Part shown: positions 1-9,783 of the stretch, one piece after another
Layout of the letters: each line of letters opens with the position of its first letter
Position numbering within the stretch: position 1 is the stretch's first letter
DNA from: Arachis hypogaea
Taxonomy: Eukaryota > Streptophyta > Magnoliopsida > Fabales > Fabaceae
Direction of reading: 5' to 3'
DNA: 64,000 nucleotides
Assembly (NCBI RefSeq): GCF_003086295.3
Contig: NC_092045.1
Location: forward strand, 27,260,022 to 27,324,021
Notes under the pieces: model-generated
Database searches by the model: none
What the model saw: the letters and a program-made list of their open reading frames with translations, nothing else
What the model was told of the DNA's origin: nothing
Position numbers and translations under genes: made by a program

Positions 1-486
1 AATAACACGAATAGATTCTCTTAAAAAATTTGTAATAGGCATAGAGATTTTTATGGAAGAAAACAACAAATATTAGTAAGTCTTTGAAAAGATTTTAAAA
101 CAGATTTATTGAGTAAAAAAAAAAATCAAGTTCGTTCCCAATAAAAAACTGAGAAAATGATACGATGTATTTAGTGTTATAATTTTTCAGAAACTTATTT
201 GATATATTTTTATTGATAAATCTATAAGTGTATCACAATTTCTTAGTGAATTTTTTAATGCTTTTTTTAAGAACTTCTAAAGTTTATTGCAAATTTTTTC
301 ATGATCTCATTTATTATATATTATATTTTTATTGGTAAAATTTTATGTAGGTGCCTTCTATGGTACCTATCATCTTATTGTACTTATGGTGACTACAAAG
401 AAGTTTACCAATTAGTTGTGGACATTTGGTAACTGAAAGCGTATCACTAAAAGTGTTGCTTAAAAAGAAAGTGTTACCCTTAATCG
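1..486. other. AT-rich flank of the viral insertion, no gene
   Basis: No coding region is visible. At 449-459 and 468-481 there are two tracts of the type AAAAGTGTTGC and AAAGTGTTACCCTT. They resemble the arms of the inverted repeat at 7624-7656 on the other side of the viral block, so both flanks may belong to one older transposon that the virus entered. Viral sequence is recognisable only from the primer-binding site at 493 onwards. Confidence 0.4.
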
Positions 487-492
487 TTAACT

Positions 493-506
493 TGGCTCTG
501 ATACCA
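493..506 (-). other. Primer-binding site for initiator tRNA-Met (viral minus-strand synthesis)
   Basis: The minus strand reads TGGTATCAGAGCCA, a perfect complement of the 3' end of plant initiator tRNA-Met, the usual primer of caulimovirids. It lies downstream of the movement protein and small ORFs, as I recall for soymoviruses, where the site is near or in ORF Ib. It sits at the edge of recognisable viral sequence. Confidence 0.85.
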
Positions 507-615
507 AATTTTTAATTTGGATTTTCTTTTTCGAAATTTCTATTTGTATAGGTGCTTTATAAAAAGTATTGACCATAATTTTTCAATCTTGTTTTAGTTT
601 ATAATATTCTTTTTT

Positions 616-810
616 TCATGGATTATTGTATATAAAATCTTTTATCTGTTTGTCTTTTTCTTTAATATAATTTCTCAAATCCTCAATAACTTCTTTTATT
701 TCTTCACTTTCTCCTGTTTCTAAATATCTGTTTAATTTTTCAATTTCATTCTCCATTTTTTCTTTTAACAGCTTTAATTCTTTTAAATCATAATATGGTG
801 TTCCAGGCAT
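616..810 (-). CDS. Small viral ORF, 64 aa, coiled-coil type
   Basis: The predicted protein is rich in Lys, Glu, Leu and Ile with heptad-like spacing (KLLKEKMENEIEKLNRYL), so a helical coiled coil is likely. No family is recognised. Its ATG directly follows the stop codon of the ORF at 811-1002 with no gap, and the primer-binding site lies about 110 bases further on. The position corresponds to the small ORFs after the movement protein in soymoviruses (Ib/A-C type), which are poorly characterised. It is uninterrupted, but such a short ORF could stay open by chance. Confidence 0.5.
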   Translation of the reverse strand: MPGTPYYDLKELKLLKEKMENEIEKLNRYLETGESEEIKEVIEDLRNYIKEKDKQIKDFIYNNP

Positions 811-1002
811 TTATAAATTTTTTAAGTTTAGCTCCAGCTTGTTTATATTTGTTCTTATTTCTATCCTTTTTATTATAAAGTCATTAATTTCGAATTGAAG
901 ATTATTTAATTCTCTTTTATATTCCTTTATTTTACTTTTTAATTTTTTCGCCCTTTTTCTTTTTATTTTATTTTCTGGTCTTTCAATCTTTGTATACTTC
1001 AT
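811..1002 (-). CDS. Small viral ORF, 63 aa, basic
   Basis: The N-terminal half is strongly basic (KIKRKRAKKLKSKIKEYKR) and the C-terminal half alternates hydrophobic and charged residues, compatible with a helix that could bind nucleic acid. No known family is recognised. The start codon is three bases after the stop of the ORF at 1006-1242, and the stop abuts the next ATG at 810. This tight packing is what is expected of a polycistronic caulimovirid RNA. Confidence 0.5.
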   Translation of the reverse strand: MKYTKIERPENKIKRKRAKKLKSKIKEYKRELNNLQFEINDFIIKRIEIRTNINKLELNLKNL

Positions 1003-1005
1003 TAG

Positions 1006-1242
1006 TTATCTTAGAATTTCTGCAAATTCTATTATCGATTCATCACTATTTTCTAGAGATTCTATTAATTTTTCTAACTCTTCAACTTCTCCTTTCAATT
1101 TGTTATAGATTATTTTTAGAGTTTCAAATGCTCTTTGATTTATTTCAGAAAACTGTAAATAATTCAACCGATTTTCTCTTTCAAAGAGCTCTTGTTTCTT
1201 GTCTTGATAGGTTACATATATTTTCTCTTTATTTATTGTCAT
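1006..1242 (-). CDS. Small viral ORF, 78 aa, acidic helical
   Basis: This 78-residue predicted protein is rich in Glu, Leu, Ile and Asn and probably helical throughout. Its ATG overlaps the stop codon of the movement protein gene in an ATGA arrangement (1239-1242), a typical signature of coupled or reinitiated translation. No similarity is recognised from memory. By position it is the first ORF after the movement protein, comparable to soymovirus ORF Ib. Function unknown. Confidence 0.5.
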   Translation of the reverse strand: MTINKEKIYVTYQDKKQELFERENRLNYLQFSEINQRAFETLKIIYNKLKGEVEELEKLIESLENSDESIIEFAEILR

Positions 1243-2156
1243 AACTTAGTGTTTAGGGTTTCATTTAATTTTTCGACCTTTTTTGTTAATTCTTTTATTT
1301 CAGAATTTTCTTCTTTAATCTTTAACTTAGATAAACTTAAAGGGCTATTAATTTTGGATTCTCTTATTTGAAAATTCGATGAAACTAATTTTCCTGATGG
1401 TTCTTTTAGTAAAAGACCTGAATTTTCAATAGCTTTATATTCTGGTATTTCTGTTTTTACAATTTTCTGAAATAATTCATCGACATAAATTCTTTCTCTG
1501 TTTTTAAATATTATACTATGATGGCTATTTGTTAAAGCATAATTTATTGCATATGTAATTGAAAATGGTTCATCGTCTTGTTCCATTAGATTCTTTCTGT
1601 GAAATTTATAAGCCAAACTTATAGATCTTCCAAGATTTTCAGTTGATAAAGGTATAGCATATCCGAGATGGGCATTGAATTTAACATTTACGTTTGCCAA
1701 GTTTCCATGAACAATTCCAATTATTTGATCTATTGGGTCATCAGTAATTCTTTTGTCACAGATTGCTAAGCTTATTGGTGAATTAATTCCTTTCATGTAT
1801 GTAGATTTGATTAAGACTTGTATAGTACTAATATGAATCCATCCAATTTTAGATCTTTTTTGTTGATCTTTAATTTTCTCAATCTGTTTACTCAATTCTT
1901 CATCATTTATCAGAGCTATTTCAAGTTCTCCATTAGCAGATTTTATCTTTATAGGGGCTTCAAGTTGAATTTTTCCATAGTATATTATATTTTTTCTATT
2001 AAAAACTTCTTTTAAAAGATTTTGTTTATTAAAATTTTCATTTGATTTGAGATTTAATTCTGTTTTTAGAACAGCTTGTTTTTCATTATCTAATAAGGCA
2101 GATAGTCTATAATAATCAGATTCTTCCGTTAATTCTAAACTTTCTAAATAATTCAT
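1239..2156 (-). CDS. Movement protein (30K superfamily), intact ORF
   Basis: The 305-residue protein looks like the caulimovirid cell-to-cell movement protein: it has the length usual for the family (about 300-330 aa), a central hydrophobic beta-rich core (residues about 80-200) with blocks such as GWIHISTIQVLIKSTY and GIVHGNLANVNVKF, and a C-terminal coiled coil (about 275-303) of the kind that in caulimoviruses interacts with virion-associated protein. Movement proteins of this class form tubules through plasmodesmata. The ORF is uninterrupted, although the neighbouring coat and polymerase genes are damaged. It is the first ORF after the promoter/leader at 2157-2550. Its stop overlaps the next ATG by ATGA. 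Assignment rests on position and recognised blocks. Confidence 0.75.
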   Translation of the reverse strand: MNYLESLELTEESDYYRLSALLDNEKQAVLKTELNLKSNENFNKQNLLKEVFNRKNIIYYGKIQLEAPIKIKSANGELEIALINDEELSKQIEKIKDQQKRSKIGWIHISTIQVLIKSTYMKGINSPISLAICDKRITDDPIDQIIGIVHGNLANVNVKFNAHLGYAIPLSTENLGRSISLAYKFHRKNLMEQDDEPFSITYAINYALTNSHHSIIFKNRERIYVDELFQKIVKTEIPEYKAIENSGLLLKEPSGKLVSSNFQIRESKINSPLSLSKLKIKEENSEIKELTKKVEKLNETLNTKL

Positions 2157-2550
2157 AACTATGAGATTAAGATAAAGGCGTACCTTTCTGGAGAAAAACT
2201 TCCTTTATTTAGAATATTTTACATAAGATGTTTTTATCTCCAGAGGGGAGATTGTAGATACTAACTCCAGAGGGGAGTTTAGAATTGGTTTTTCCTAAGG
2301 GAATTCTTCTTCAAACTATAGAATCGCCTCGGCCGCTTCCTCCTTGCTCTCCTAGCATATGAGTACTCTTAGCCTTCTGCTTTCTATTGTTTGATGCCTT
2401 CTACAATTGCCTAAGCAACCTATTTATAATAGTTGGGTCTGATGGACAATTTCCATCCTTACCCTTCTTATGACGTCATTGCTTACGTCATTGTTTATTA
2501 TCTTGCACCAGCTACATTGTTGGTGCTCTATGACCTAAGCGCTTACGTCA
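2157..2550 (-). promoter_or_regulatory. Caulimovirid promoter, leader and poly(A) signal
   Basis: On the minus strand a TATA box (TATAAATA, 2421-2428) is preceded by a double TGACG element, TGACGTAAGC (2481-2490) plus TGACGTCA (2471-2478), with nearly the layout of as-1 in the CaMV 35S promoter. A second pair lies at 2531-2550 (GCTTAGGTCA and TGACGTAAGC). With transcription starting about 30 bases after the TATA box, the first pair falls near -75 to -95. An AATAAA (2204-2209) lies about 190 bases downstream of that start, as in CaMV, where the signal must be passed once and used on the second pass. Two copies of CTCCAGAGGGGAG lie in the leader between 2238 and 2280. Confidence 0.7.
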
Positions 2551-3903
2551 CTATGCAATAATGTTGAGAGATGCTTCAGATGTGCTGTCCTCCTCTTTCA
2601 TCATGTGACCTTCAGATGCGTTGTCTTCTTCCTTTATCATGTGGGTTGATTCCGTTTTATTATTGCTTTCTTCAGATAACTCTGAGACACATAGCTGGCA
2701 CTTGTGGTCTTCTCTATCTTTTATCAAATAGCAGAGATTCCTCTTTATCCCTTCGGGGAGCTTTTCTAAGAGTCCAGATAAGTTGTAGAATGCTGATTCA
2801 AATTCCACTAAGAGTCTCATCTCCCTTTCTTCAATTTCATTCCTTTTACTGGACACAAGCAAAGTATTTCTACTTTTATAATTGATTCTTGTGTGAGATT
2901 CCCTTGTTATCTTTTGAGTTCTTTCGAAGACCCTTGCTAGTGTGCTGGCTAGTCTTCCTTCATGACTGTAGATTGTTAAATCTTGAACTTGATCAATTGG
3001 TTGAAAATTTCCTGGGAAGACGGACATGAAGATCACTTGATGTGCTGGAACCAAGCATTCTTCTTCTTCATTAAAAATAGGTTGACTATTCGTAAATTTT
3101 AGGGATATATCCCTTGGATTTACGTTGTCAATCATATTTTTAAATCTTTTTACTGCATCAATAAATCCTGCAGGAAACTCACTAATAATTTTCAAATCAT
3201 TAAAAATTAAGATTGAATCAATTAATCCATACTGGAAAAACTGATAGGTGTCAGATGGGGAAGCCTCTGGAAATATAACCAGCTTTGTTAGCTGTTCTTT
3301 GGCAATAGGATAATATCCCAAGATCGCCCTCTTTTCTGCAGTCCAATTCAAGACTATGTTAAGGGTTTCTCTGAGATTTGATCTACAAACCCTTTTCTTT
3401 TCCTTGATTTCAGCCCTTGTAGGAATGTTTCTTATTATCCCTGTTCTCTGGGTTTGAATTGGAGCTTTATCTGCTCTTTTTAGGGTTTGCTCTGGATGAA
3501 GAGCTTCATATTCTCTAAACGATTCCTTTGCCTCTTCCAGTGTTAAAAACCCTCCTTTATGAATTATCCTTGATTGCTGTGTAAATGGTGCTGCTTTTTC
3601 CCAGGCATCATATACTCCTTTCATGGGGCCATTATAAATTACATAATATTTTTTATCTTGGATGGATTTTTTGATAATTTCAGCAATTGTTTTATTTTCT
3701 AGAATTTTTTCCTCACCTGATTTGTCCACCACGCTTAGCTGGCTGAACTCTGATGGTTTTGGTTGTTGTGTTGATTTCATTGCTTCGATGGCCTTCTTGA
3801 GGGATTGGATCTGTGTCCTTATTTGCTGACAATGCTTGCATTTTTCGAGTTCTTGTTCGTATTTTTGAATTTCTTGATTTAATGTGTTGTAGACGAACTC
3901 CAT
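2551..3903 (-). CDS. Transactivator/viroplasmin (inclusion body protein), intact ORF
   Basis: The 450-residue protein has an N-terminal coiled coil with a CxxC pair (KCKHC, about 21-25), then a viroplasmin/RNase H1 N-terminal-like domain at about 85-130 (YYVIYNGPMKGVYDAW, then GGFLTLEEAKESF), then the long central region typical of caulimovirus ORF VI products. The C-terminus is acidic, with a repeated MxKEEDxxSE motif. Family members build the replication inclusion bodies and allow reinitiation on the polycistronic viral RNA. The ORF is complete and uninterrupted, starting 55 bases after the end of the polymerase remnant and ending exactly at the upstream promoter motifs. Length is within the family range (about 420-520 aa). 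Confidence 0.85.
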   Translation of the reverse strand: MEFVYNTLNQEIQKYEQELEKCKHCQQIRTQIQSLKKAIEAMKSTQQPKPSEFSQLSVVDKSGEEKILENKTIAEIIKKSIQDKKYYVIYNGPMKGVYDAWEKAAPFTQQSRIIHKGGFLTLEEAKESFREYEALHPEQTLKRADKAPIQTQRTGIIRNIPTRAEIKEKKRVCRSNLRETLNIVLNWTAEKRAILGYYPIAKEQLTKLVIFPEASPSDTYQFFQYGLIDSILIFNDLKIISEFPAGFIDAVKRFKNMIDNVNPRDISLKFTNSQPIFNEEEECLVPAHQVIFMSVFPGNFQPIDQVQDLTIYSHEGRLASTLARVFERTQKITRESHTRINYKSRNTLLVSSKRNEIEEREMRLLVEFESAFYNLSGLLEKLPEGIKRNLCYLIKDREDHKCQLCVSELSEESNNKTESTHMIKEEDNASEGHMMKEEDSTSEASLNIIA

Positions 3904-3958
3904 TCTCTTGTTAATGTATCTACAATAACATTTTTGTCACCCTTAATATATTCAATTT

Positions 3959-5874
3959 TTATTGGATATTGTAACAAAAAAATTGCCATCTTACCAATCG
4001 TCCATGATTATAATCAACTTTCAAATTATATCGTATGAAACCTGTTAAATAACTTGAATCTGTCCTTAATGTAAATTCTTTGGGTAGTAAATCAATTTTC
4101 CATTTCTTAAGAGATTTAATCGCTGCTAGAGTTTTCCTTTCATGAGTAGTATATCTCTGTTCTGTTGGAGTAAAAGTCCCTGAAATATACCTGCAAAGTA
4201 ATTCCTTTGGGGGATATTTAGAATCTAGTGATTCTTTTTCTTGTTCCAAACTTTTTATAGCTTTCTTAGCTTTTAGACATCATGACCAGGTTATGTCTGA
4301 AGCATCTGTTTCTACTATTAAGTAGTCATTTTCTTCTGGAATATAAAGTTCTGGAAGTTTTTCACATAATTCTTTAATTCTTTGAATTTGTATGCTATCT
4401 TTTTCATCCCATTTCCATACTTTTTAGTACTTATTTTTGGAAATAAGCTTTTAGTGTATTCTGTTATATTCTTTAAAAATCCCTGATCAGAAATATAATT
4501 TATACACCCTAAAAATCTTTGTAATTGTTTTCTATCTTCTATTTTATTAGGAAATAAATTTACCTTTTCTAGAACATTTGGTTGAAGTTTTAGCTTTCCT
4601 TGAGTAGATAGAATTAATCCAAGGAACTCTATTTCTTGTTTTGCTATTCTTGCTTTCTTTTTACTAAGAACTAATCCTTTTTCCTTGCATCTTTCTAAAA
4701 CTATTAATAATTTTTGAAGATGATCTTCTTTATCCTGTTTTGTAAAAATTAGTATATCATCAATGTATACTAAAACAAATTCATTTAACTCTTTTAGATT
4801 TTCTTCCATAAATCTTTGATAAATACCTGGGGCTTGCTTTAATCCGAATGGTAATACATTCCATTCATAAAGCAACACACTTGTTGATTCCTTTGTTGGG
4901 CAAGTAAAAGCAGTTAATTTCTTTGTTTCTTCGTCTAAACGAAGTTGCCAATATCCTGATTTTGCATCAAGAGATGAAAACCAAGTTGCTCCTTTGATTT
5001 TTTCTAAAATAGAATCTTTTCTTGGAAGTTTATGAGCATTACCAATAATTGCTTCATTCATTTTCTTATAGTTTATTACCATTCTTCGTTTTTCCCTTTT
5101 AATTTCATTATTGTTTTCAACGTAAAAAGCTGGAGCCGCATGAGGACTTTTACTTAATCTTATAATTCCTTTTTCCAAAAGGTCTTTACACTCTAGTGAG
5201 AACTCTTCTCTATCTCTTGCGGAATAAGGAATTTTATTTGGGACATTTATCTCTTTTGTGGGATTTTTTAATTTAATGCTTACTAATTCGTTATTTGTAT
5301 TTTTAATATCTAAAGGATTTTCAGCACAAATTTCATCCAAGAGTTCTTCTATCTTTATTTCAAGATTATTTTTTGGAATATTTATCTGAAAGTATAGATT
5401 TAAATAACATGTTTCTAATATAGAAAATATTTTAAACTTTAAGATCTTATCTATAGTAGTAGTTGGTATTTTTATACGTTTTGATTTTTGATTTATTAAA
5501 GAATCGTGTGGAGCTTTTAAAACTATATATATTAATTCTTGAATGAATGGATGATATAGCTTTAAAAAGTTATTTCCTATGATAAAATCCATTCCAGAAT
5601 CTAACATATATATAGATGGAACAATGAACCTATAATTTTGAATAAAAATTTCAACCATCTCTGCTTTTTGGTCAATTTTATGTATTGATTTGTCAGCTAT
5701 TCTAACTTTTAATGGTTTCTTTAATTTTTTCCAATCAAGTTTTATACTTGAACTAGCAAAGCATTGTGTTGCCCCAGAATCTATGAAAGCATTTATAAAC
5801 TTTTCTGTTATTTTTATAGTAATAAATGTAGCATTATTACTCAGTCTCTGAGTCTGTTTCTGAGACATATTCAA
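3959..5874 (-). pseudogene. Caulimovirid protease-reverse transcriptase-RNase H, broken
   Basis: The 5' ORF (5874-4318, 518 aa) begins with an aspartic protease (DSGAT near residue 33, IIGNNFL near 93) followed by the reverse transcriptase. RT motifs are in order: FSSLDAKSGYWQ, LPFGLKQAP and the catalytic YIDD. Downstream of the RT the reading frame is lost at about 4420-4435. The RNase H region lies in another frame and carries an in-frame stop at about 4280, after which an open stretch (4249-3959, 96 aa) continues with the TDSSYLTGF block. The gene is therefore inactive as it stands. Its 5' end overlaps the coat protein gene by about 38 bases in a different frame, as in living relatives. 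Confidence 0.85.
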
Positions 5875-7186
5875 AAATATAGTCTAAGTTATCATCAGAT
5901 TCTTCTAATGGTTCCATGAAACAAGACTTAACAATTTCTATTTGTTTAGTAAGATCCTTTTTATCCTTTTTTTTCGGGCATTCATTTGCGTGGTGTCCTT
6001 CTTCTTGGCAATACCAACATTTACAATTTTCTTTTTTATTCGGACAATAGTTATTTCTTTGTCTTTTGTTTTTATTGTTATTTTCTTTTCTAAAATATCT
6101 CTTTTTTCTCCAGTTTGGATAGTATTTTCTTCTTCTAAATTGATATTTTCTTTTTCTTTGAAGATTTTTATTAAGACCATATTTTTGAGGTATCTCCTCA
6201 TTATCCTGACAGCAAATTCTGATTATATTTGCAAATCTTTTTTGAGTTGCTTCTTGCATACAACGTTCTTTTATTTCCTCTCTTATAGCAGAGGTTGCTC
6301 CACCAAAATTATTTTCAATTGTTCCTCTATTTATTTCTCTTATAAATCTTCCCATTATAAATTCATTAGCAGGATATGGAAGTTTTGTTATGTACATACT
6401 AAGATAATGATTTTATCTTCTTCTTTTAATTTGTAATAATGTATTCTATATTCACATATATAGGACTCCACATTACATAAATCATATATCTGAATATTAG
6501 CTAAATGGTTTTTTGCTTCTTGATATTCTTTATTATAGACTTCTTGTCTATGATCTATAATATTTTTTCCAAAAAAATTCTTTATATAGAATCATCATTA
6601 TATATAATATCTTATCATAAGCTGTTGTTTTTGTTTCTAATTCTTCTATTATTTGGTTTTCTATTGATGTCATATAATCTCTTATAGTTCCTTTAGTATG
6701 AAATCCTATGTAATTCCAAATGTCCCTTCCAGACAATTCACCAAGTTTTGGATTAGTAAAGGCTTCTAATAAGAAGGAATTCAACCAGTTTTCGAAAATC
6801 TCTTTTTCGTTCTTTTTGCAGTCTAAATCGAGCATTCTTTCTCCTTCCATTTTCTGGATTTTAGGAACGTATTTTGATGGTATTTTTGCATATTTTGAAT
6901 CTTTATTTATAAACCCTTTTTTAAAAGCATAATTATCAAAACTTGTTTCCCATTTAAATTGAGATTGATTATCCTTAGATGTTCCAGCTTCATTCTTTAC
7001 TTGTATTGGAATAGCTGGTTCTTCGTCACTTGAATAATCTAGAATGTGTTCTTCATTTTCTATATTTTCAGAATTTACTAATTCTTCCTCTATTTGAAAA
7101 CCATGTTCCATAATATTATTTTCTTGAGCCATTTTTAATTGTTTAAAAAGCATTGTAACTTCTTCTAATTTTTCTTCAATATTCAT
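5837..7186 (-). pseudogene. Caulimovirid coat protein, frame-disrupted
   Basis: The gene is in two pieces. The N-terminal ORF (7186-6548, 212 aa) is acidic at its start, as usual for pararetroviral coat precursors, and contains the block LDCKKNEKEIFENWLNSF, typical of the capsid core. The C-terminal ORF (6397-5837, 186 aa) has a very basic Lys/Arg/Asn-rich segment, a CCHC zinc knuckle (CWYCQEEGHHANEC) and an acidic tail (VSETDSETE). Between 6397 and 6548 the frame is disturbed, so no intact protein can be made. The first ATG overlaps the stop of the upstream small ORF in an ATGA arrangement at 7183-7186. The zinc knuckle in other caulimovirids binds nucleic acid during packaging. Confidence 0.8.
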
Positions 7187-7530
7187 AATTTTAGTGGTGG
7201 TTTTACTTTTAAATCTGTTATGTTAATTATGTTTTGAAATTTTTCTTCCTTGGGATTCTCTTTTTCCTTATTTCTTTGAAATTTTATGGATGTTAATATT
7301 TCTTCAAGCATATCTACTATAGAATTTAATTGTGGGTTAAAAGTATGATATAGATGTGGGGAATCATTTCCATGGTAACATTTTTTAGAAATTCCGTGTG
7401 AAAAATAAGTTTTTTCAGGTTTTTGAAGTCCTTCAATAAAACTTATAGTAAAATAAAGATTTTGAGAAAAATCATTTTGTATTGATTTTAAGAATTCGGT
7501 ATCATTACAGTTGACATTAGTTAAAATCAT
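7183..7530 (-). CDS. Small viral ORF upstream of coat protein, 115 aa
   Basis: This ORF directly precedes the coat protein gene and overlaps its start by ATGA. In caulimoviruses and soymoviruses this position is held by ORF II/III (aphid transmission factor or virion-associated protein), but no diagnostic motif is seen. The middle contains CYHGNDSPHLYHTF and the C-terminus is basic and Pro/Lys-rich. The same frame stays open upstream to about 7588, without an ATG and with residues suited to a coiled coil, so the annotated start may be internal to a longer, truncated ORF. Identity is uncertain. Confidence 0.5.
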   Translation of the reverse strand: MILTNVNCNDTEFLKSIQNDFSQNLYFTISFIEGLQKPEKTYFSHGISKKCYHGNDSPHLYHTFNPQLNSIVDMLEEILTSIKFQRNKEKENPKEEKFQNIINITDLKVKPPLKL

Positions 7531-7623
7531 TAATTTTTGATCTATTAATTTTGATAACTTAATTATTTCTTCTCTTAAATCTTCTAATTACTTTTTTTCA
7601 TTAGGTGACACTTTTCTTTGTGA

Positions 7624-7656
7624 AAGGTTACACTTTTAAGTTAAAAGTGTAACCTT
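7624..7656. repeat. Perfect 16-bp inverted repeat, 1-bp centre
   Basis: AAGGTTACACTTTTAA at 7624-7639 is the exact reverse complement of 7641-7656 around a single G at 7640. Related tracts occur at 449-481. It marks the right boundary zone of the viral block and probably belongs to the DNA it integrated into. Confidence 0.7.
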
Positions 7657-9703
7657 AGCCACCACTAGTTACCATAGACATAGCCACCAGAGACTTGACT
7701 TTTTATGTATAGTTATTTTTATGTAAAATTTAAAATTATTAAATAATTATTTAGTTAAATTTATTAAATTATTTAATAATTTTTAAATATTAATTTATCT
7801 TTTATGTGATTTTTTATTTTTTTATTTTGTAAAATCCATCGAGAACACTTCTATTTTCTTAAAAAGTTAAAATGTGATATTTAGATAGAATAAGTAATAT
7901 TTGGTGATGAAACTAATTTTAGTTAATAGAAGTGACATAAATACCACATTCTTTTAGTAAAAATATATAGCTTATATGAATTTTTTTTATATTGAATTAT
8001 TAAGGATGAATTCCTTAAAGATAATCAAACACAATATGTTTATAGGAAAATTATCACATATTCTTCTCTTAATGAGCGGAACATGATATTTTCTGTACAA
8101 ACAAGTAGACTAGCACCCATTTGTCTTCTAGCTAATGGTGAAACGACCAAATTAGCCTTGATAGAACGTGATTTACCACAATTGACCGACTCTAAAACAA
8201 AATTGCAGAGTCGTGGCTAAATAACAGTTGAGTTAAAACTTAAAAGTGAGTTGCTTGCAGCTGTTAAATCCAAAGCCAATTAAATGGTGTTTGTTGTCGT
8301 GTAGCTCTTTGGTGTCGGAAGGGTGAACATCGACTCTGATCTGGTGTAAATGCATGGGCCGGCTGATTGGTCTTCTTTGTACAATCTGGAGGATCATATG
8401 AACGGGTAGATTGTTTTAGGTCTTATGGCTAATTCGAATGCATCGCAACTTATGTATGTGTTGCTCTTTCTAATTATTTTGTATTTGCATAAAAGAAGAA
8501 TGTGTTTTGTGAATTTTTTATAAATCGATGGTGGTTCAATATTTAGTGGTTTGGGAATGAAACTTATTCTTCTTTGTAGGTATCAGTTTTTTAGAAGTGC
8601 ATCAAAATGTCTTCGATTAGATGGGATTTAGGAATGAAGATAAATTAAAACTTATAAATTAACGAGAGAGATAGAAAAGTTAAGTTTTCGAAAAAGAAAC
8701 ATAATGGAAATGAAAAGGTTTACATTGAAATTGAAAGAAAACAGTAAAATGCCTTCAATTGAGTCAAAGAACTTTGGCATAAAAATTTAAAATGCATGAA
8801 AGTAAATTGAACAATGAAGATAAAGAATACTTAGAAAATAAATTTATTTGAAAAGTAAAGTTTACAGAAAGATAAATTGAAAGAATGAAAAGATGGAAGG
8901 AATCCTACAAAAAAGTTACTCGATTGCGGACTCAGGAATTTCCTGAAATGTGAGTGTGCTTGAGTGTTTTTTGAGTTAAAGTTCCAACCTTTATTCCTTT
9001 AAGACTTCCTAGTATTTATAATCTACTTTTAGTAACCGACAATTAATTACAATTAATTATAGAATCATAACTTTGATTGCATTTTCCTTGGTAACCGTTC
9101 CCGCTTCCTGGCTATACACAATCCCATGACTTCCTCGCGTGATGAAAGCCTCTAACTTCTCTATTACCGTAACTGCTCGATTTGCCTATTTGAACATCTT
9201 GTTTGATCACTTATCTTAAAAATCTTGTTTGATTTGGCCTGCTCAATTTTAATAAAGTAAATGTAACCGAATCTCTATCAACAACCTCCAGCCCACGCTT
9301 AAGCATGTATCTTTTTGAAAATCGTTTGAATTCTTCGATTCCTTCATTACCTCGAATTACTTCACTTTAATCAAAAAATATTTTTTCGATCAACAGAATG
9401 CTATATAATTATTTATACATAATAAAGTTGTTGACTTGCTTGCAAAGAGAGGACTAGAGATAGTGCAGAATTTGATGTGTTGCTGGATTCATAACACCGT
9501 GCAGTGCTTCTTTATGCTTTTTTATTGAGCTTTGTGCTGTGTTCTAATTTAGTTTTTAGAACAAAAAAAAAAAAACTTCCAGCATATACCATTTCATAAA
9601 ATACAATCATAACATTCTTCTAGCATTAGGAAAATCTACTACCACTAAATATATATCAAAAGCCTTTATCTCGAAAAACACTGCCGCTTGATGTATGGTT
9701 TGA

Positions 9704-9783
<80 letters not shown>

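Larger units (their letters stand above)
487..7606 (-). other. Endogenous caulimovirid (soymovirus-like), permuted near-unit copy
   Basis: Reading the minus strand, the order is small ORF (7530-7183), coat protein (7186-5837, broken), protease/RT/RNase H (5874-3959, broken), transactivator (3903-2551), promoter and leader (2550-2157), movement protein (2156-1239), three small ORFs (1242-616) and a tRNA-Met primer site (506-493). This order and set, with a separate movement protein gene, small ORFs after it and a separate transactivator, is that of soymoviruses (soybean chlorotic mottle and peanut chlorotic streak viruses) rather than badnaviruses. The block is about 7.1 kb, against about 8.1-8.2 kb known for soymoviruses. 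No LTRs are present, so it is viral DNA captured by the chromosome and not a retrotransposon. Frameshifts and stops in two genes show that it is a fossil. Exact junctions are inferred. Confidence 0.85.

Noticed and set aside
493..506. Primer site of an LTR retrotransposon
   Set aside because: No LTR lies beside it and the linked genes are caulimovirid, including transactivator and 30K movement protein.
5942..6436. 164-aa plus-strand ORF
   Set aside because: It is the complement of the viral coat protein's Lys/Arg-rich region; the Phe/Ile/Ser-rich composition is that of a shadow frame.
8040..8230. Possible gene fragment on the plus strand
   Set aside because: A short open stretch without recognisable motif, start or splice signals; not supported.
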